In this document: positions 1 through 6,525 of the stretch, in pieces
How positions within the stretch are numbered: position 1 is the first letter of the stretch
Layout of the letters: each line of letters opens with the position of its first letter
Origin: Paracoccaceae bacterium
GTDB lineage: Bacteria; Pseudomonadota; Alphaproteobacteria; Rhodobacterales; Rhodobacteraceae
NCBI GenBank assembly: GCA_902525995.1
Contig: CABZJG010000045.1
Location: 1 to 11,039, forward strand
Length of the DNA stretch: 11,039 nt
Direction of reading: 5' to 3'
Translations under genes and position numbers: made by a program
Notes under the pieces: generated by a model
What the model saw: the letters and a program-made list of their open reading frames with translations, nothing else
The model's database searches: none
What the model was told of the DNA's origin: nothing

Positions 1-1
1 C

Positions 2-286
2 TCTGCCGGGGTGGTCTATCAGTCCAGCGCGGCACTGAGTTACAGCTTCCGTCTTGGCGCCCAGCGCCGCACCGTGGTTCAAGGCGCACAAACCCCCTAT
101 ACAAACTATGGAACAGCCTACACTTTGGATGCAGGACTGACGTCGGAAACCTACTATGATGCGGAAGTTGGACTAGCCTATCAAAATGGCGATGGGATGG
201 ATATCTCTGCTGGCCTCAGCGGCATCAGCTCGGATCTCAAAACCACAGGTTTCGCTGCACATCTAAAGCTTAACTGGACGTTTTAA
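2..286 (+). CDS. Outer-membrane beta-barrel protein, C-terminal fragment (autotransporter-like)
   Basis: This is the 3' end of a gene that starts before the window; the frame is open from base 2 and ends at TAA 284-286. The roughly 94 visible residues alternate polar and hydrophobic/aromatic residues in short stretches (for example AALSYSFRLG, YDAEVGLAYQ and AAHLKLNWTF) separated by Gly/Thr/Asp-rich turns, as in amphipathic transmembrane beta-strands. The protein ends in Trp-Thr-Phe, and a terminal Phe is the classic signal recognised by the BAM outer-membrane assembly machinery. From this I infer the last strands of an outer-membrane barrel, most likely an autotransporter-type domain. An OmpA/porin-like barrel cannot be excluded because the passenger or N-terminal part is absent. 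It converges on the MATE gene with only 24 nt between the two stop codons. The GTG at 11 is an internal codon, not a start. Confidence 0.7.
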   Translation, partial: SAGVVYQSSAALSYSFRLGAQRRTVVQGAQTPYTNYGTAYTLDAGLTSETYYDAEVGLAYQNGDGMDISAGLSGISSDLKTTGFAAHLKLNWTF

Positions 287-302
287 CGTCAGCAAAAAGC
301 AA

Positions 303-324
303 CAGGCAGCTTATGGCCTGCCTG
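303..324 (-). terminator. Probable intrinsic terminator of the thioesterase-MATE operon
   Basis: A perfect 7-bp stem (CAGGCAG at 303-309 with CTGCCTG at 318-324, 8-nt loop) overlaps the MATE stop codon. Read on the minus strand it is followed directly by the T-rich tract TTGCTTTTTG (302-293), which is the usual arrangement of a Rho-independent terminator. A second tiny dyad (GACGTT/AACGTC, 277-290) lies just beyond and overlaps the end of the convergent barrel gene. The stem is short, so strength is uncertain. Confidence 0.45.
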
Positions 325-1636
325 CCGCTGCTTCTAGTGCCGGATAGCGCAGGGCCAGCGTTGCCCCGCGCGCAACCAGCGAGACAAGCAAAGCAAGCCA
401 CAGCCCATGCATCGCCAAAAGCGGCAGCAGCGCCAGCAGGCAAAGAATATAAATCCCCATGCTCACCGCCATCATATCGCGCATTACCGCTGTCTGGGTT
501 GCGCCCAAAAACACTCCGTCAAGCATAAACGCCGGCAGGCTGAGCACAGCGGCACCGATGAGATAGGGAAGATACCGTTGGGCTTCAACTTGGACCTCGG
601 GGACTTTTGTCATTACAACAATAAGACCATCCCCGCCTATGGCGATGCCCGCAGCTAGAATGAAAACCATACCAACCCCCCATTGCGTGCATTTGATCAC
701 GCTTTGATGAAGAGCGCGGCGATTTTTACCGCCAACAGCCTGCCCCACCAAGGTTTCAACCGCAAAAGCGAACCCGTCCAGCGCGAAAGAAGTAAGTGCA
801 AAAAACTGCATCAACACCTGTGTCGCTGCCAAGGGGACATCGCCATATCGCGCGGCCACAAATGTGAATGAGACGAAAATCACCTGCAGCATTAAAGTGC
901 GCAGTAAAATATCGCGGTTGACCGTCAGCATGCGCAGCAGCTGCACACGGCTGAGCACAGTCTCCCACGCCCGAAAGGCGGGCGCCCTCAGTGTGGTGCG
1001 GCAATACCAAAGCCCCAGGCCCAAACCTGAGGTTTCTGCCAATACAGTGGCCAAAGCCACCCCCGATGCCCCCCATCCAAGGCCCAAGACAAACCACAAA
1101 TCCAAAATGATATTCAGCCCGTTCATCCACAGTTGAAGATAGAGCACCTCTCTGGTCCGCTCTTGCCCGATCAGCCACCCGACCAACCCCAAGACCGCTA
1201 TCGCAGCGGGCGCGCTGTAAATGCGAATACGCAAATAGTCCCGCGCCATGGCTTCGACCGCCTCTGAGGCTGGCGAGACCTGAAATGCGCCCCAGAACAG
1301 CGGCCCTTGCAGCACAAAGATCACCCCGCCTGACAGAACGGCAAAAAGCAGGACTCGGCTTAAAATAGCAGCCACTTCTGCGCGATCACCGGCGCCAACC
1401 GCCTGTGAGGTCAGCCCGGTTGTGCCCATCCTCAGAAAGCCAAAGAACCAATAGATTGTTGTCAGGATCAAAGCGCCGATCGCCACCGCGCCGATGGGAA
1501 CGGGGGATTTGATCTGGCCCACAACACCGGTATCGACCAAGCCAAGAAGCGGCACAGTTATATTGGCCAGCAAAATCGGAACAGCGATTCTTAGAACTCG
1601 CGCATGGGTGATCTGCATGCCCGCCCCCGCTCTCAT
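311..1636 (-). CDS. MATE family efflux transporter (DinF-like)
   Basis: A 441-residue, very hydrophobic protein with about twelve predicted membrane helices, the normal size and topology for a MATE (multidrug and toxic compound extrusion) exporter. The first helix carries PLLGLVDTGVVGQ; the Asp (residue 35 of the long form) matches the conserved acidic residue of DinF/NorM-type pumps that couples cation movement to export. A second half (from about residue 230) repeats the six-helix pattern, as expected for the internal duplication of the family. Such proteins sit in the inner membrane and expel organic cations or other small toxic compounds using a H+ or Na+ gradient; the substrate here cannot be read. 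The start is ambiguous: ATG 1636 lies 2 nt after the upstream stop, but ATG 1618 (MQITHARVLRIAVP) fits the usual family N-terminus and has a purine-rich GAGAGCGGGGGC before it. It is the last gene of the minus-strand operon. Confidence 0.9.
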   Translation of the reverse strand: MRAGAGMQITHARVLRIAVPILLANITVPLLGLVDTGVVGQIKSPVPIGAVAIGALILTTIYWFFGFLRMGTTGLTSQAVGAGDRAEVAAILSRVLLFAVLSGGVIFVLQGPLFWGAFQVSPASEAVEAMARDYLRIRIYSAPAAIAVLGLVGWLIGQERTREVLYLQLWMNGLNIILDLWFVLGLGWGASGVALATVLAETSGLGLGLWYCRTTLRAPAFRAWETVLSRVQLLRMLTVNRDILLRTLMLQVIFVSFTFVAARYGDVPLAATQVLMQFFALTSFALDGFAFAVETLVGQAVGGKNRRALHQSVIKCTQWGVGMVFILAAGIAIGGDGLIVVMTKVPEVQVEAQRYLPYLIGAAVLSLPAFMLDGVFLGATQTAVMRDMMAVSMGIYILCLLALLPLLAMHGLWLALLVSLVARGATLALRYPALEAAAGRP

Positions 1637-1638
1637 GC

Positions 1639-2148
1639 CTAACTGTCGCTATCCGGCATTAGAAAATGCCCTGTCGCTTGGGCAAAAATCCGGCTTCGGT
1701 TGTCTTGCCATGCTTCCACATAAACCGATGCATAGCGCCGCCCCGAGCGGTTCACCCGAGCCCGCGCATAGGCATCACGCGGCAATCCCGATCGTAAATA
1801 ATCCACCGAAAAATCAATTGTCTTTGGGATTTTAATCAAATCGCCCTGCGCAATGGCATCCGGTGTCAGGGCGCCGGTTTCAACACTTTTCCACAGCCCA
1901 GCCCATCCAAGTTCAATCACCGCCGCCACTTCCAGAAAGGCGGCCGTGGCGCCGCCATGCAGCGCCGGCAGCATTGGATTTCCCACCAGTTTTTCATGAT
2001 AGGGCATCACTGCGGTTAACTCATCTCCCCGGCGGTCAAATTCTATACCAAGAAATTGAATATAGGGGATCGACGCGAGCAAGGCGGCCAAGGCCGCATC
2101 ACGGCGCTGTTTGATAACTTGGACCGGCTCAGGACGTTTTGCTGCCAT
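1639..2148 (-). CDS. PaaI-family hotdog-fold acyl-CoA thioesterase
   Basis: A 169-residue protein with the hotdog thioesterase signature: LGIEF and the AVMPYHEKLVGNP strand/loop, then ALHGGATAAFLE, with the HGG motif at residues 64-66 and an acidic residue (Glu73) nine positions after the His, where PaaI-type enzymes carry the catalytic Asp/Glu on the central helix. The following IDFSVDYLRSG and FAQATGHFLMP match the remaining beta-strands. Family members hydrolyse acyl-CoA or aryl-CoA thioesters to the free acid and CoA in the cytosol. It is somewhat long for the family because of about 25 extra N-terminal residues and an insert near residues 85-105. It is clearly paralogous to the thioesterase just upstream and is spaced 2 nt from both neighbours, so translation is probably coupled. 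Substrate is unknown; short- to medium-chain or phenylacetyl-type acyl-CoAs are plausible given the beta-oxidation genes next door. Confidence 0.85.
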   Translation of the reverse strand: MAAKRPEPVQVIKQRRDAALAALLASIPYIQFLGIEFDRRGDELTAVMPYHEKLVGNPMLPALHGGATAAFLEVAAVIELGWAGLWKSVETGALTPDAIAQGDLIKIPKTIDFSVDYLRSGLPRDAYARARVNRSGRRYASVYVEAWQDNRSRIFAQATGHFLMPDSDS

Positions 2149-2150
2149 CT

Positions 2151-2570
2151 TCAGGCCCCCGTCACAAAAGCGCCTGCGGCCGTGGCGACAGGTTTTTCAT
2201 CATTGTCGTCAAGCGCCACAGCCCGCACAAATGCAACGTTACGGGTCACATTGTAACAGGTGGCTTTGGCCCTGATATTTTGGCCCGGCGTGGCAGGACG
2301 CATGTAATCAACCCGCAAATCAATGGTCGCGGTCAGACCCTTTTGGTCCGGATGACTCATCACAGCGGCGCCGCAACACCCGTCGAGCAGCGCAAAGACC
2401 GCCCCGCCATGAATCACGCCCGTTGCGGGGTCGCCGATAAATTTCTCATTATAGGGCATCCCCATTTCCGCCGTCCCCTGACCGATATCATCAAGCCATA
2501 TGCCAAGGGCTTTGGCATGCGGAATGGCTTCAGAGAATTGTTTTGCCATTTTGGTTTTATCAATAGCCAT
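2151..2570 (-). CDS. PaaI-family hotdog-fold acyl-CoA thioesterase
   Basis: A 139-residue protein of the usual length for a PaaI-type thioesterase. It shows ALGIWLDDIG, then MPYNEKFIGDP, the HGG motif at residues 54-56 and Asp63 (in FALLDGCCGA) nine residues after the His, the expected catalytic acid on the hotdog helix. TIDLRVDYMRP and the final AAGAFVTG are the later sheet strands. The expected role is cytosolic hydrolysis of acyl-CoA to free acid plus CoA. It is the first gene of the minus-strand operon; a GAGAGAA stretch sits shortly before ATG 2570 as the ribosome-binding site. It shares the MPY-EK-(V/I)G(N/D)P and HGG blocks with the downstream thioesterase, so the two arose by duplication, but the catalytic acid is Asp here and Glu there. 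Its promoter must lie in the divergent 2571-2682 region shared with the MerR/fatty-acid cluster. Confidence 0.87.
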   Translation of the reverse strand: MAIDKTKMAKQFSEAIPHAKALGIWLDDIGQGTAEMGMPYNEKFIGDPATGVIHGGAVFALLDGCCGAAVMSHPDQKGLTATIDLRVDYMRPATPGQNIRAKATCYNVTRNVAFVRAVALDDNDEKPVATAAGAFVTGA

Positions 2571-2633
2571 TGGGTTCTCTCATTTTCTGCACTTCCTTAA
2601 AAACCCAAATCAACAAATCTGCAAGCACGGCTG

Positions 2634-2666
2634 TTGCCCTTCTGAACGGATCATCCTAATTTAGGA
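2634..2666 (+). promoter_or_regulatory. Possible promoter with overlapping palindrome upstream of the first MerR gene
   Basis: In the divergent intergenic region a candidate -35 TTGCCC (2634-2639) is followed after 17 nt by TAATTT (2657-2662) as a candidate -10. A perfect 6-bp inverted repeat with a one-base centre, TCCTAA-T-TTAGGA (2654-2666), covers that -10. A GGAGAG Shine-Dalgarno sequence (2670-2675) lies 7 nt before ATG 2683. A repressor-type operator is a reasonable reading, but the promoter boxes are weak matches and the dyad may be chance. Confidence 0.3.
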
Positions 2667-2682
2667 GTCGGAGAGACAAACA

Positions 2683-3051
2683 ATGCCAGATACTCGTATA
2701 ACATTCAAAGAAATGTGCGCCACATTCAAGGTAACGCCGCGTACTTTACGCTATTATGAATATATTGAGCTGTTACAACCCGAGCGCGAAGGCCGCTCGC
2801 GGTTTTATGGCCCGCGCGAACTGGCGCGCATGACTTTGATTATGCGGGGCCGTAAATTCGGCTTTCAACTGGAAGATATGCGCCAATGGCTTTTGATCTA
2901 TGATCAAGAGGGCACCCAAAAGCAAATGGCCGTGTTTACCAAAATGGCGACCAAAAAAATTGCCGAGCTGGAAGAGCAACAGGTGCAATTGGCTCAAACT
3001 CTTCAAGAGCTTAAGGATATGCGCGATAAAACGGCTAAACTTATGAAATAA
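2683..3051 (+). CDS. MerR family transcriptional regulator (first of tandem pair)
   Basis: A 122-residue MerR-type regulator. Residues 6-27 form the N-terminal helix-turn-helix (ITFKEMCATFKVTPRTLRYYE, with the typical RTLRYYE recognition end). The next block, about 28-70, is the wing and second helix pair (LLQPEREGRSRFYG, then RGRKFGFQLEDMRQWL). Residues about 80-122 form a Gln/Lys/Glu-rich helix that would be the antiparallel coiled-coil dimerisation arm. There is no extra effector domain and no cysteine cluster of the kind used by metal-sensing MerR proteins, so it is more like the short MerR regulators linked to acyl-CoA catabolism (LiuR-like). Start ATG 2683 has GGAGAG 7 nt upstream. It is divergent from the thioesterase operon and leads the fatty-acid cluster; autoregulation and control of both sides is inferred. 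It is clearly similar to the next gene. Confidence 0.88.
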   Translation: MPDTRITFKEMCATFKVTPRTLRYYEYIELLQPEREGRSRFYGPRELARMTLIMRGRKFGFQLEDMRQWLLIYDQEGTQKQMAVFTKMATKKIAELEEQQVQLAQTLQELKDMRDKTAKLMK

Positions 3052-3052
3052 A

Positions 3053-3080
3053 GTTGACGCAACGTTTGACTTACGTCAAC
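3053..3080 (+). promoter_or_regulatory. Probable MerR-type operator/promoter between the two regulators
   Basis: A perfect 7-bp inverted repeat, GTTGACG (3053-3059) and CGTCAAC (3074-3080), encloses an inner palindrome TTGAC-TTAC-GTCAA (3066-3079) that reuses the right arm. There are thus three TTGAC half-sites in 28 bp, immediately after the stop of the first MerR gene. TTGACG/TTGACT also read as -35 elements and TATAAC (3081-3086) as a -10; the 21-nt gap from the first TTGACG is long, in the direction seen at MerR-activated promoters. The layout suggests a dimeric regulator binding over its own promoter, which resembles the style of site used by MerR regulators of acyl-CoA breakdown. No copy of the dyad was found by eye before the other genes of the window. 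Confidence 0.5.
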
Positions 3081-3085
3081 TATAA

Positions 3086-3122
3086 CCTATTCAAGCGATA
3101 GTTTTTCGAATCATTGAATAGG
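3086..3122 (+). promoter_or_regulatory. 9-bp inverted repeat covering the ribosome-binding site of the second MerR gene
   Basis: CCTATTCAA (3086-3094) is a perfect reverse complement of TTGAATAGG (3114-3122), with a 19-nt spacer. The right arm contains AATAGG, the only purine-rich Shine-Dalgarno-like stretch before ATG 3133 (10-nt spacing). In an RNA that includes both arms, for example read-through from the first MerR gene, the hairpin would hide the ribosome-binding site. It could instead be a DNA operator. The pairing is AT-rich, so stability is moderate. Confidence 0.4.
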
Positions 3123-3132
3123 CTTTGCTCTG

Positions 3133-3534
3133 ATGACCGATACCCCAATGACCATTCGCGAAATGAGCGATGCGTTCCAAATCACGCCCAGAACCTTGCG
3201 GTTTTATGAAGCAAAAGAGCTTTTATTTCCGGTGCGAGAGGGCCAAAAACGTCTGTTCACCAAACGTGACCGCGCCCGACTCAAGCTGATATTGCGCGGA
3301 AAAAGATTTGGGTTTTCGCTCGAAGAAATCCGCCAGCTGCTTGAAATGTACGACGTGAGCGATCCTGAGCAAACCCAGCTAAAAGAAACCTATGCTATTG
3401 CCCAAAAGCACCTTCAAGAGCTGAAAAACAAACGCGATGAACTGGATGAAGTCATCGCCGATTTTGAAGACCAGATCAAATGGGGCGAAAGCATACTGCG
3501 CGCCTCAGGGTCAATACAAAACGCCGCCGAATAA
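3133..3534 (+). CDS. MerR family transcriptional regulator (second of tandem pair)
   Basis: A 133-residue MerR-type regulator. The helix-turn-helix is at about residues 7-26 (TIREMSDAFQITPRTLRFYE), the wing at about 30-45 (LLFPVREGQKRLF), and the second helix pair around 50-72 (RARLKLILRGKRFGFSLEEI). A long charged helix from about 80 to 118 is the dimerisation coiled coil. It lacks metal-binding cysteines and any separate ligand domain. It resembles the preceding regulator along its whole length (PRTLR-YE, ELL-P-REG, L-RG--FGF-LE--RQ-L--YD), so the pair is a tandem duplication. ATG 3133 is preferred; ATG 3148 is a possible in-frame alternative. The acyl-CoA dehydrogenase gene follows 24 nt later, so this regulator is probably co-transcribed with the enzymes and likely responds to an acyl-CoA or related metabolite. 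The effector is inference. Confidence 0.88.
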   Translation: MTDTPMTIREMSDAFQITPRTLRFYEAKELLFPVREGQKRLFTKRDRARLKLILRGKRFGFSLEEIRQLLEMYDVSDPEQTQLKETYAIAQKHLQELKNKRDELDEVIADFEDQIKWGESILRASGSIQNAAE

Positions 3535-3558
3535 CAATTTTAGATAACAGAGAAGACA

Positions 3559-5340
3559 ATGCCTGATTATACTGCCCCGACCAAAGACATGCTATTTGTG
3601 CTGAACGATGTGTTGAAAATTAGCACCCTTGATATTCCTGGATACGACGAACTTGAGGCCGATTTCACCGCCGCTGTGCTCAATGAATGCGGCAAGCTGA
3701 CCTCAGAGGTTCTGGCCCCGCTCAATGCCATTGGTGATCAAGAAGGCTGCCGGCTGGAAAATGGCGTGGTGCGCACGCCAACAGGGTTTAAGGATGCTTT
3801 TGAGCAGGTCAAAGCCGGGGGCTGGGCCGGACTGGATTGCGACCCCGAATATGGCGGACAAAACATGCCCTATATCATGGCCACGGCTGCCAGCGAAATG
3901 TTCGGCTCGGCCAATATGGCCTTTAGCATGTATCAGGGCCTGACCCATGGCGCCTACTCTGCGATATACGCCCATGGATCCGCAGAGCAAAAGGCAACCT
4001 ATCTGCCAAAAATGGTCAGCTGTGAATGGACCGGCACGATGAATTTGACCGAGCCGCATTGCGGCACGGATCTGGGCCTAATGCGCACCAAGGCCGAGCC
4101 ACAAGAAAATGGCAGCTACGCTATCACCGGGCAAAAGATTTTCATTTCTGCCGGCGACCATGACATGGCCGACAATATCATCCATCTGGTGCTGGCTAAA
4201 ATTCCGGACGGACCAAAAGGGATCAAGGGTGTTTCCCTGTTTATTGTGCCAAAATTTTTGGTGAACGAAGACGGCAGCTTGGGCCAGCGCAATAATCTGT
4301 CCGTGGGCAAGCTCGAAGAAAAGATGGGCATTCACGGCAATTCCACTTGCGTGATGAACTATGATGGTGCCACTGGTTATCTGGTGGGCGACGCGCATAA
4401 AGGCATGCGCGCGATGTTTACCATGATGAATGAGGCCCGGCTTGGGGTTGGGGTGCAAGGCTATGCGCAGGCCGAAGTGGCCTATCAAAACGCGCTGGCC
4501 TATGCCAAAGACCGGCTTCAGGGCCGCGATATCACAGGCATCAAAAATCCTGATGGCCCGGCTGATCCCTTGATCGTTCACCCCGACATCCGCCGCAACC
4601 TGATGGAGCAGAAAAGCTTTGTGGAAGGCGCGCGGGCCTTTACCTATTGGGGCGCGAATCTAATCGACACGGCGCACCGCAAAAATGACCAAGACGCAGA
4701 TGGTCTGGTCAGCCTTCTTACGCCCGTCATCAAAGGCTTTTTAAGCGATAAGGGCTTTGATATGTGCGTTCAGGCACAGCAAGTTTACGGCGGCCATGGC
4801 TATATCGAAGAATGGGGCATGTCACAGTTTGCCCGCGATGCGCGCATTGCGATGATCTATGAAGGCGCCAATGGCATTCAGGCGCTTGATCTGGTCGGCC
4901 GCAAAATGGCTCAGGATGGTGGCAAGCACGTGATGGCCTTTTTTGCAGTTATCATGTCTTTTATCGGCGAAAGCAAAGAGCTTGGCGATGATTTCGAGAC
5001 CGCTTTTCTAAACCCTTTGAAGGCGGCGAGCAAAGATCTGCAGGCGGCAGCGACGTATTTTGCCCAAAATGGCATCAAAAATCCGAACAACGCGCTCGCG
5101 GGCTCTTATGACTTCATGCATATGTTTGGCCATGTCTGTCTTGGCCTGATGTGGGCAAAAATGGCCAAAGCCAGCCATATTGCGCTGCGGGACGGCACAG
5201 ATGACGCCGCGTTCCATGAGACAAAGATCGCAACAGGGCGGTACTATATGGCGCGGCAACTGCCGGCCACCGCTTTGCATCTGTCGCGGATACAATCGGG
5301 CGCAGATCCGGTGATGGCCTTGGACGCAGCTAACTTTTGA
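3559..5340 (+). CDS. Acyl-CoA dehydrogenase with C-terminal extension (DmdC/FadE-like)
   Basis: A 593-residue FAD-dependent acyl-CoA dehydrogenase, about 200 residues longer than ordinary ACADs; the excess is a C-terminal helical domain (about 460-593). The core has the N-terminal helical domain (to about 155), the flavin-contact segment WTGTMNLTEPHCGTDLG (157-173), the beta domain to about 275, and the C-terminal four-helix bundle with VYGGHGYIEEWG (409-420). The catalytic base is Glu435 in IYEGANGIQ, the medium-chain-type position. It converts acyl-CoA to trans-2-enoyl-CoA, passing electrons to ETF. By recalled resemblance (N-terminus MPDYTAPTKDM, extra C-domain) it belongs with the roseobacter DmdC group, whose members oxidise 3-methylmercaptopropionyl-CoA from DMSP; paralogues in the same genomes are thought to act on fatty acyl-CoAs. 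Its position beside fadA and fadB favours fatty acids here. The weak AGAGAAG before ATG 3559 serves as the ribosome-binding site. Confidence 0.93.
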   Translation: MPDYTAPTKDMLFVLNDVLKISTLDIPGYDELEADFTAAVLNECGKLTSEVLAPLNAIGDQEGCRLENGVVRTPTGFKDAFEQVKAGGWAGLDCDPEYGGQNMPYIMATAASEMFGSANMAFSMYQGLTHGAYSAIYAHGSAEQKATYLPKMVSCEWTGTMNLTEPHCGTDLGLMRTKAEPQENGSYAITGQKIFISAGDHDMADNIIHLVLAKIPDGPKGIKGVSLFIVPKFLVNEDGSLGQRNNLSVGKLEEKMGIHGNSTCVMNYDGATGYLVGDAHKGMRAMFTMMNEARLGVGVQGYAQAEVAYQNALAYAKDRLQGRDITGIKNPDGPADPLIVHPDIRRNLMEQKSFVEGARAFTYWGANLIDTAHRKNDQDADGLVSLLTPVIKGFLSDKGFDMCVQAQQVYGGHGYIEEWGMSQFARDARIAMIYEGANGIQALDLVGRKMAQDGGKHVMAFFAVIMSFIGESKELGDDFETAFLNPLKAASKDLQAAATYFAQNGIKNPNNALAGSYDFMHMFGHVCLGLMWAKMAKASHIALRDGTDDAAFHETKIATGRYYMARQLPATALHLSRIQSGADPVMALDAANF

Positions 5341-5359
5341 CCTTTGAAGGGGCAATTCT

Positions 5360-6507
5360 ATGGGAGTGATGCATTCCAACTGGATGACCGACGAGCATCA
5401 GATGCTCGCGGATATGACGGCTAAGTTTATTACCGAAGAGTGGTCGCCGCAGTTTGAACGCTGGCGCAAACAGGGTGAAATGGATCGCAGCACTTGGAAG
5501 CAAGCTGGCGAACTGGGTTTGCTTTGCCCCTCAATTCCCGAAGAATACGGCGGCCCGGGCGGCGATTTCGGCCATGAAGCAGCGATTTTGATCGAAGGCA
5601 GCCGGGCTAATTTGGCCAGCTGGGGCCAAGGCATACATTCCGGCATCGTGGCGCATTATATTTTGGCATACGGCACCGAGGACCAGAAAAAGCGGCTGCT
5701 GCCCAAAATGATCAGCGGCGAGCTGGTTGGTGCCTTGGCCATGACCGAGCCTTCTGCAGGCTCTGATGTTCAATCGATCAAAACCAAAGCCGTGCTTGAT
5801 GGAAATGCCTATCGTCTGAGCGGCCAGAAGACCTTCATCACCAACGGGCAGCATGCCAATCTGATCTTGGTTGCCGCCAAAACCAATCCAGACGAAAAAG
5901 CCAAAGGCGTGTCTTTGGTGATTTTGGAAACAGATGACGCGGACAGGTTTAGCCGCGGCCGTAATCTCGAGAAAATCGGGATGAAATCTGCTGATACATC
6001 TGAGCTGTTCTTCGACAATATCGAAATTGCACCTAAAAACATTCTGGGCGGCGAAGAGGGCAAAGGCTTTTACCAGATGATGCAGCAATTGCCCCAGGAA
6101 AGGCTGATCATCGGCTGCGGCGCGGTGGGCGCCATGGAAGGCGCAGTGGAGCGCACCATCGCATATTGCAAAGAAAGACAGGCCTTTGGTGGGCCGATCC
6201 TGCAGTTTCAAAACACCAAGTTCAAACTGGCCGAATGCAAAACGAAAACCACCGTTGCCCGAGCCTTTTTGACATTTGTATCGAAGAACACCTGCGCGGA
6301 GAGCTCACGGTCGACAAAGCCGCCATGTGCAAATACTGGCTGACAGATACGCAGGGCGAAGTTCTAGATGACTGCCTGCAACTTCATGGCGGCTATGGGT
6401 TTATGCAGGAATATGCCATTGCCGAGATGTGGACAGATGCGCGGGTACAGAGGATCTATGGGGGAACCAATGACATCATGAAGGAGCTGATTGCGCGCAA
6501 TCTTTAA
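5360..6507 (+). pseudogene. Acyl-CoA dehydrogenase (LCAD/IVD-type) interrupted by a single-base frameshift
   Basis: Two overlapping frames together make one complete acyl-CoA dehydrogenase of about 382 residues. The first (ATG 5360, AAGGGG 7 nt upstream) encodes the N-terminal and beta domains, with ALAMTEPSAGSDV (125-137) contacting flavin and LPQERLIIG containing Glu247, the catalytic-base position of long-chain and isovaleryl-CoA dehydrogenases. After Phe303 the frame runs into unrelated sequence and stops about 24 codons later. The proper continuation (DICIEEHLRGELTVDKAA, then LHGGYGF and IYGGTNDIMKEL) is in another frame starting at GAC 6271, ending at TAA 6505-6507. One base appears missing in or beside the T5 run at 6266-6270. 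IYGG, with Gly where medium-chain enzymes have Glu, agrees with the Glu247 assignment. Codon-level conservation on both sides suggests a sequencing error or very recent mutation. If real, the product lacks its last helices and is probably inactive. Confidence 0.85.
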
Positions 6508-6525
6508 ACGCGTTGCTTGTGGCAT

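Noticed and set aside
756..1178. 140-aa frame overlapping the MATE gene on the same strand
   Set aside because: Out-of-frame reading of a membrane-protein gene whose own frame is continuous and family-like.
5531..6211. 226-aa minus-strand open frame opposite the second acyl-CoA dehydrogenase
   Set aside because: Shadow of the real gene; no known domain, and the plus-strand frame has clear ACAD motifs.
6259..6275. Programmed -1 ribosomal frameshift site in the dehydrogenase
   Set aside because: C TTT TTG does not match the X XXY YYZ pattern, no strong downstream stem was evident by eye, and acyl-CoA dehydrogenases are not known to need recoding; error or mutation is simpler.
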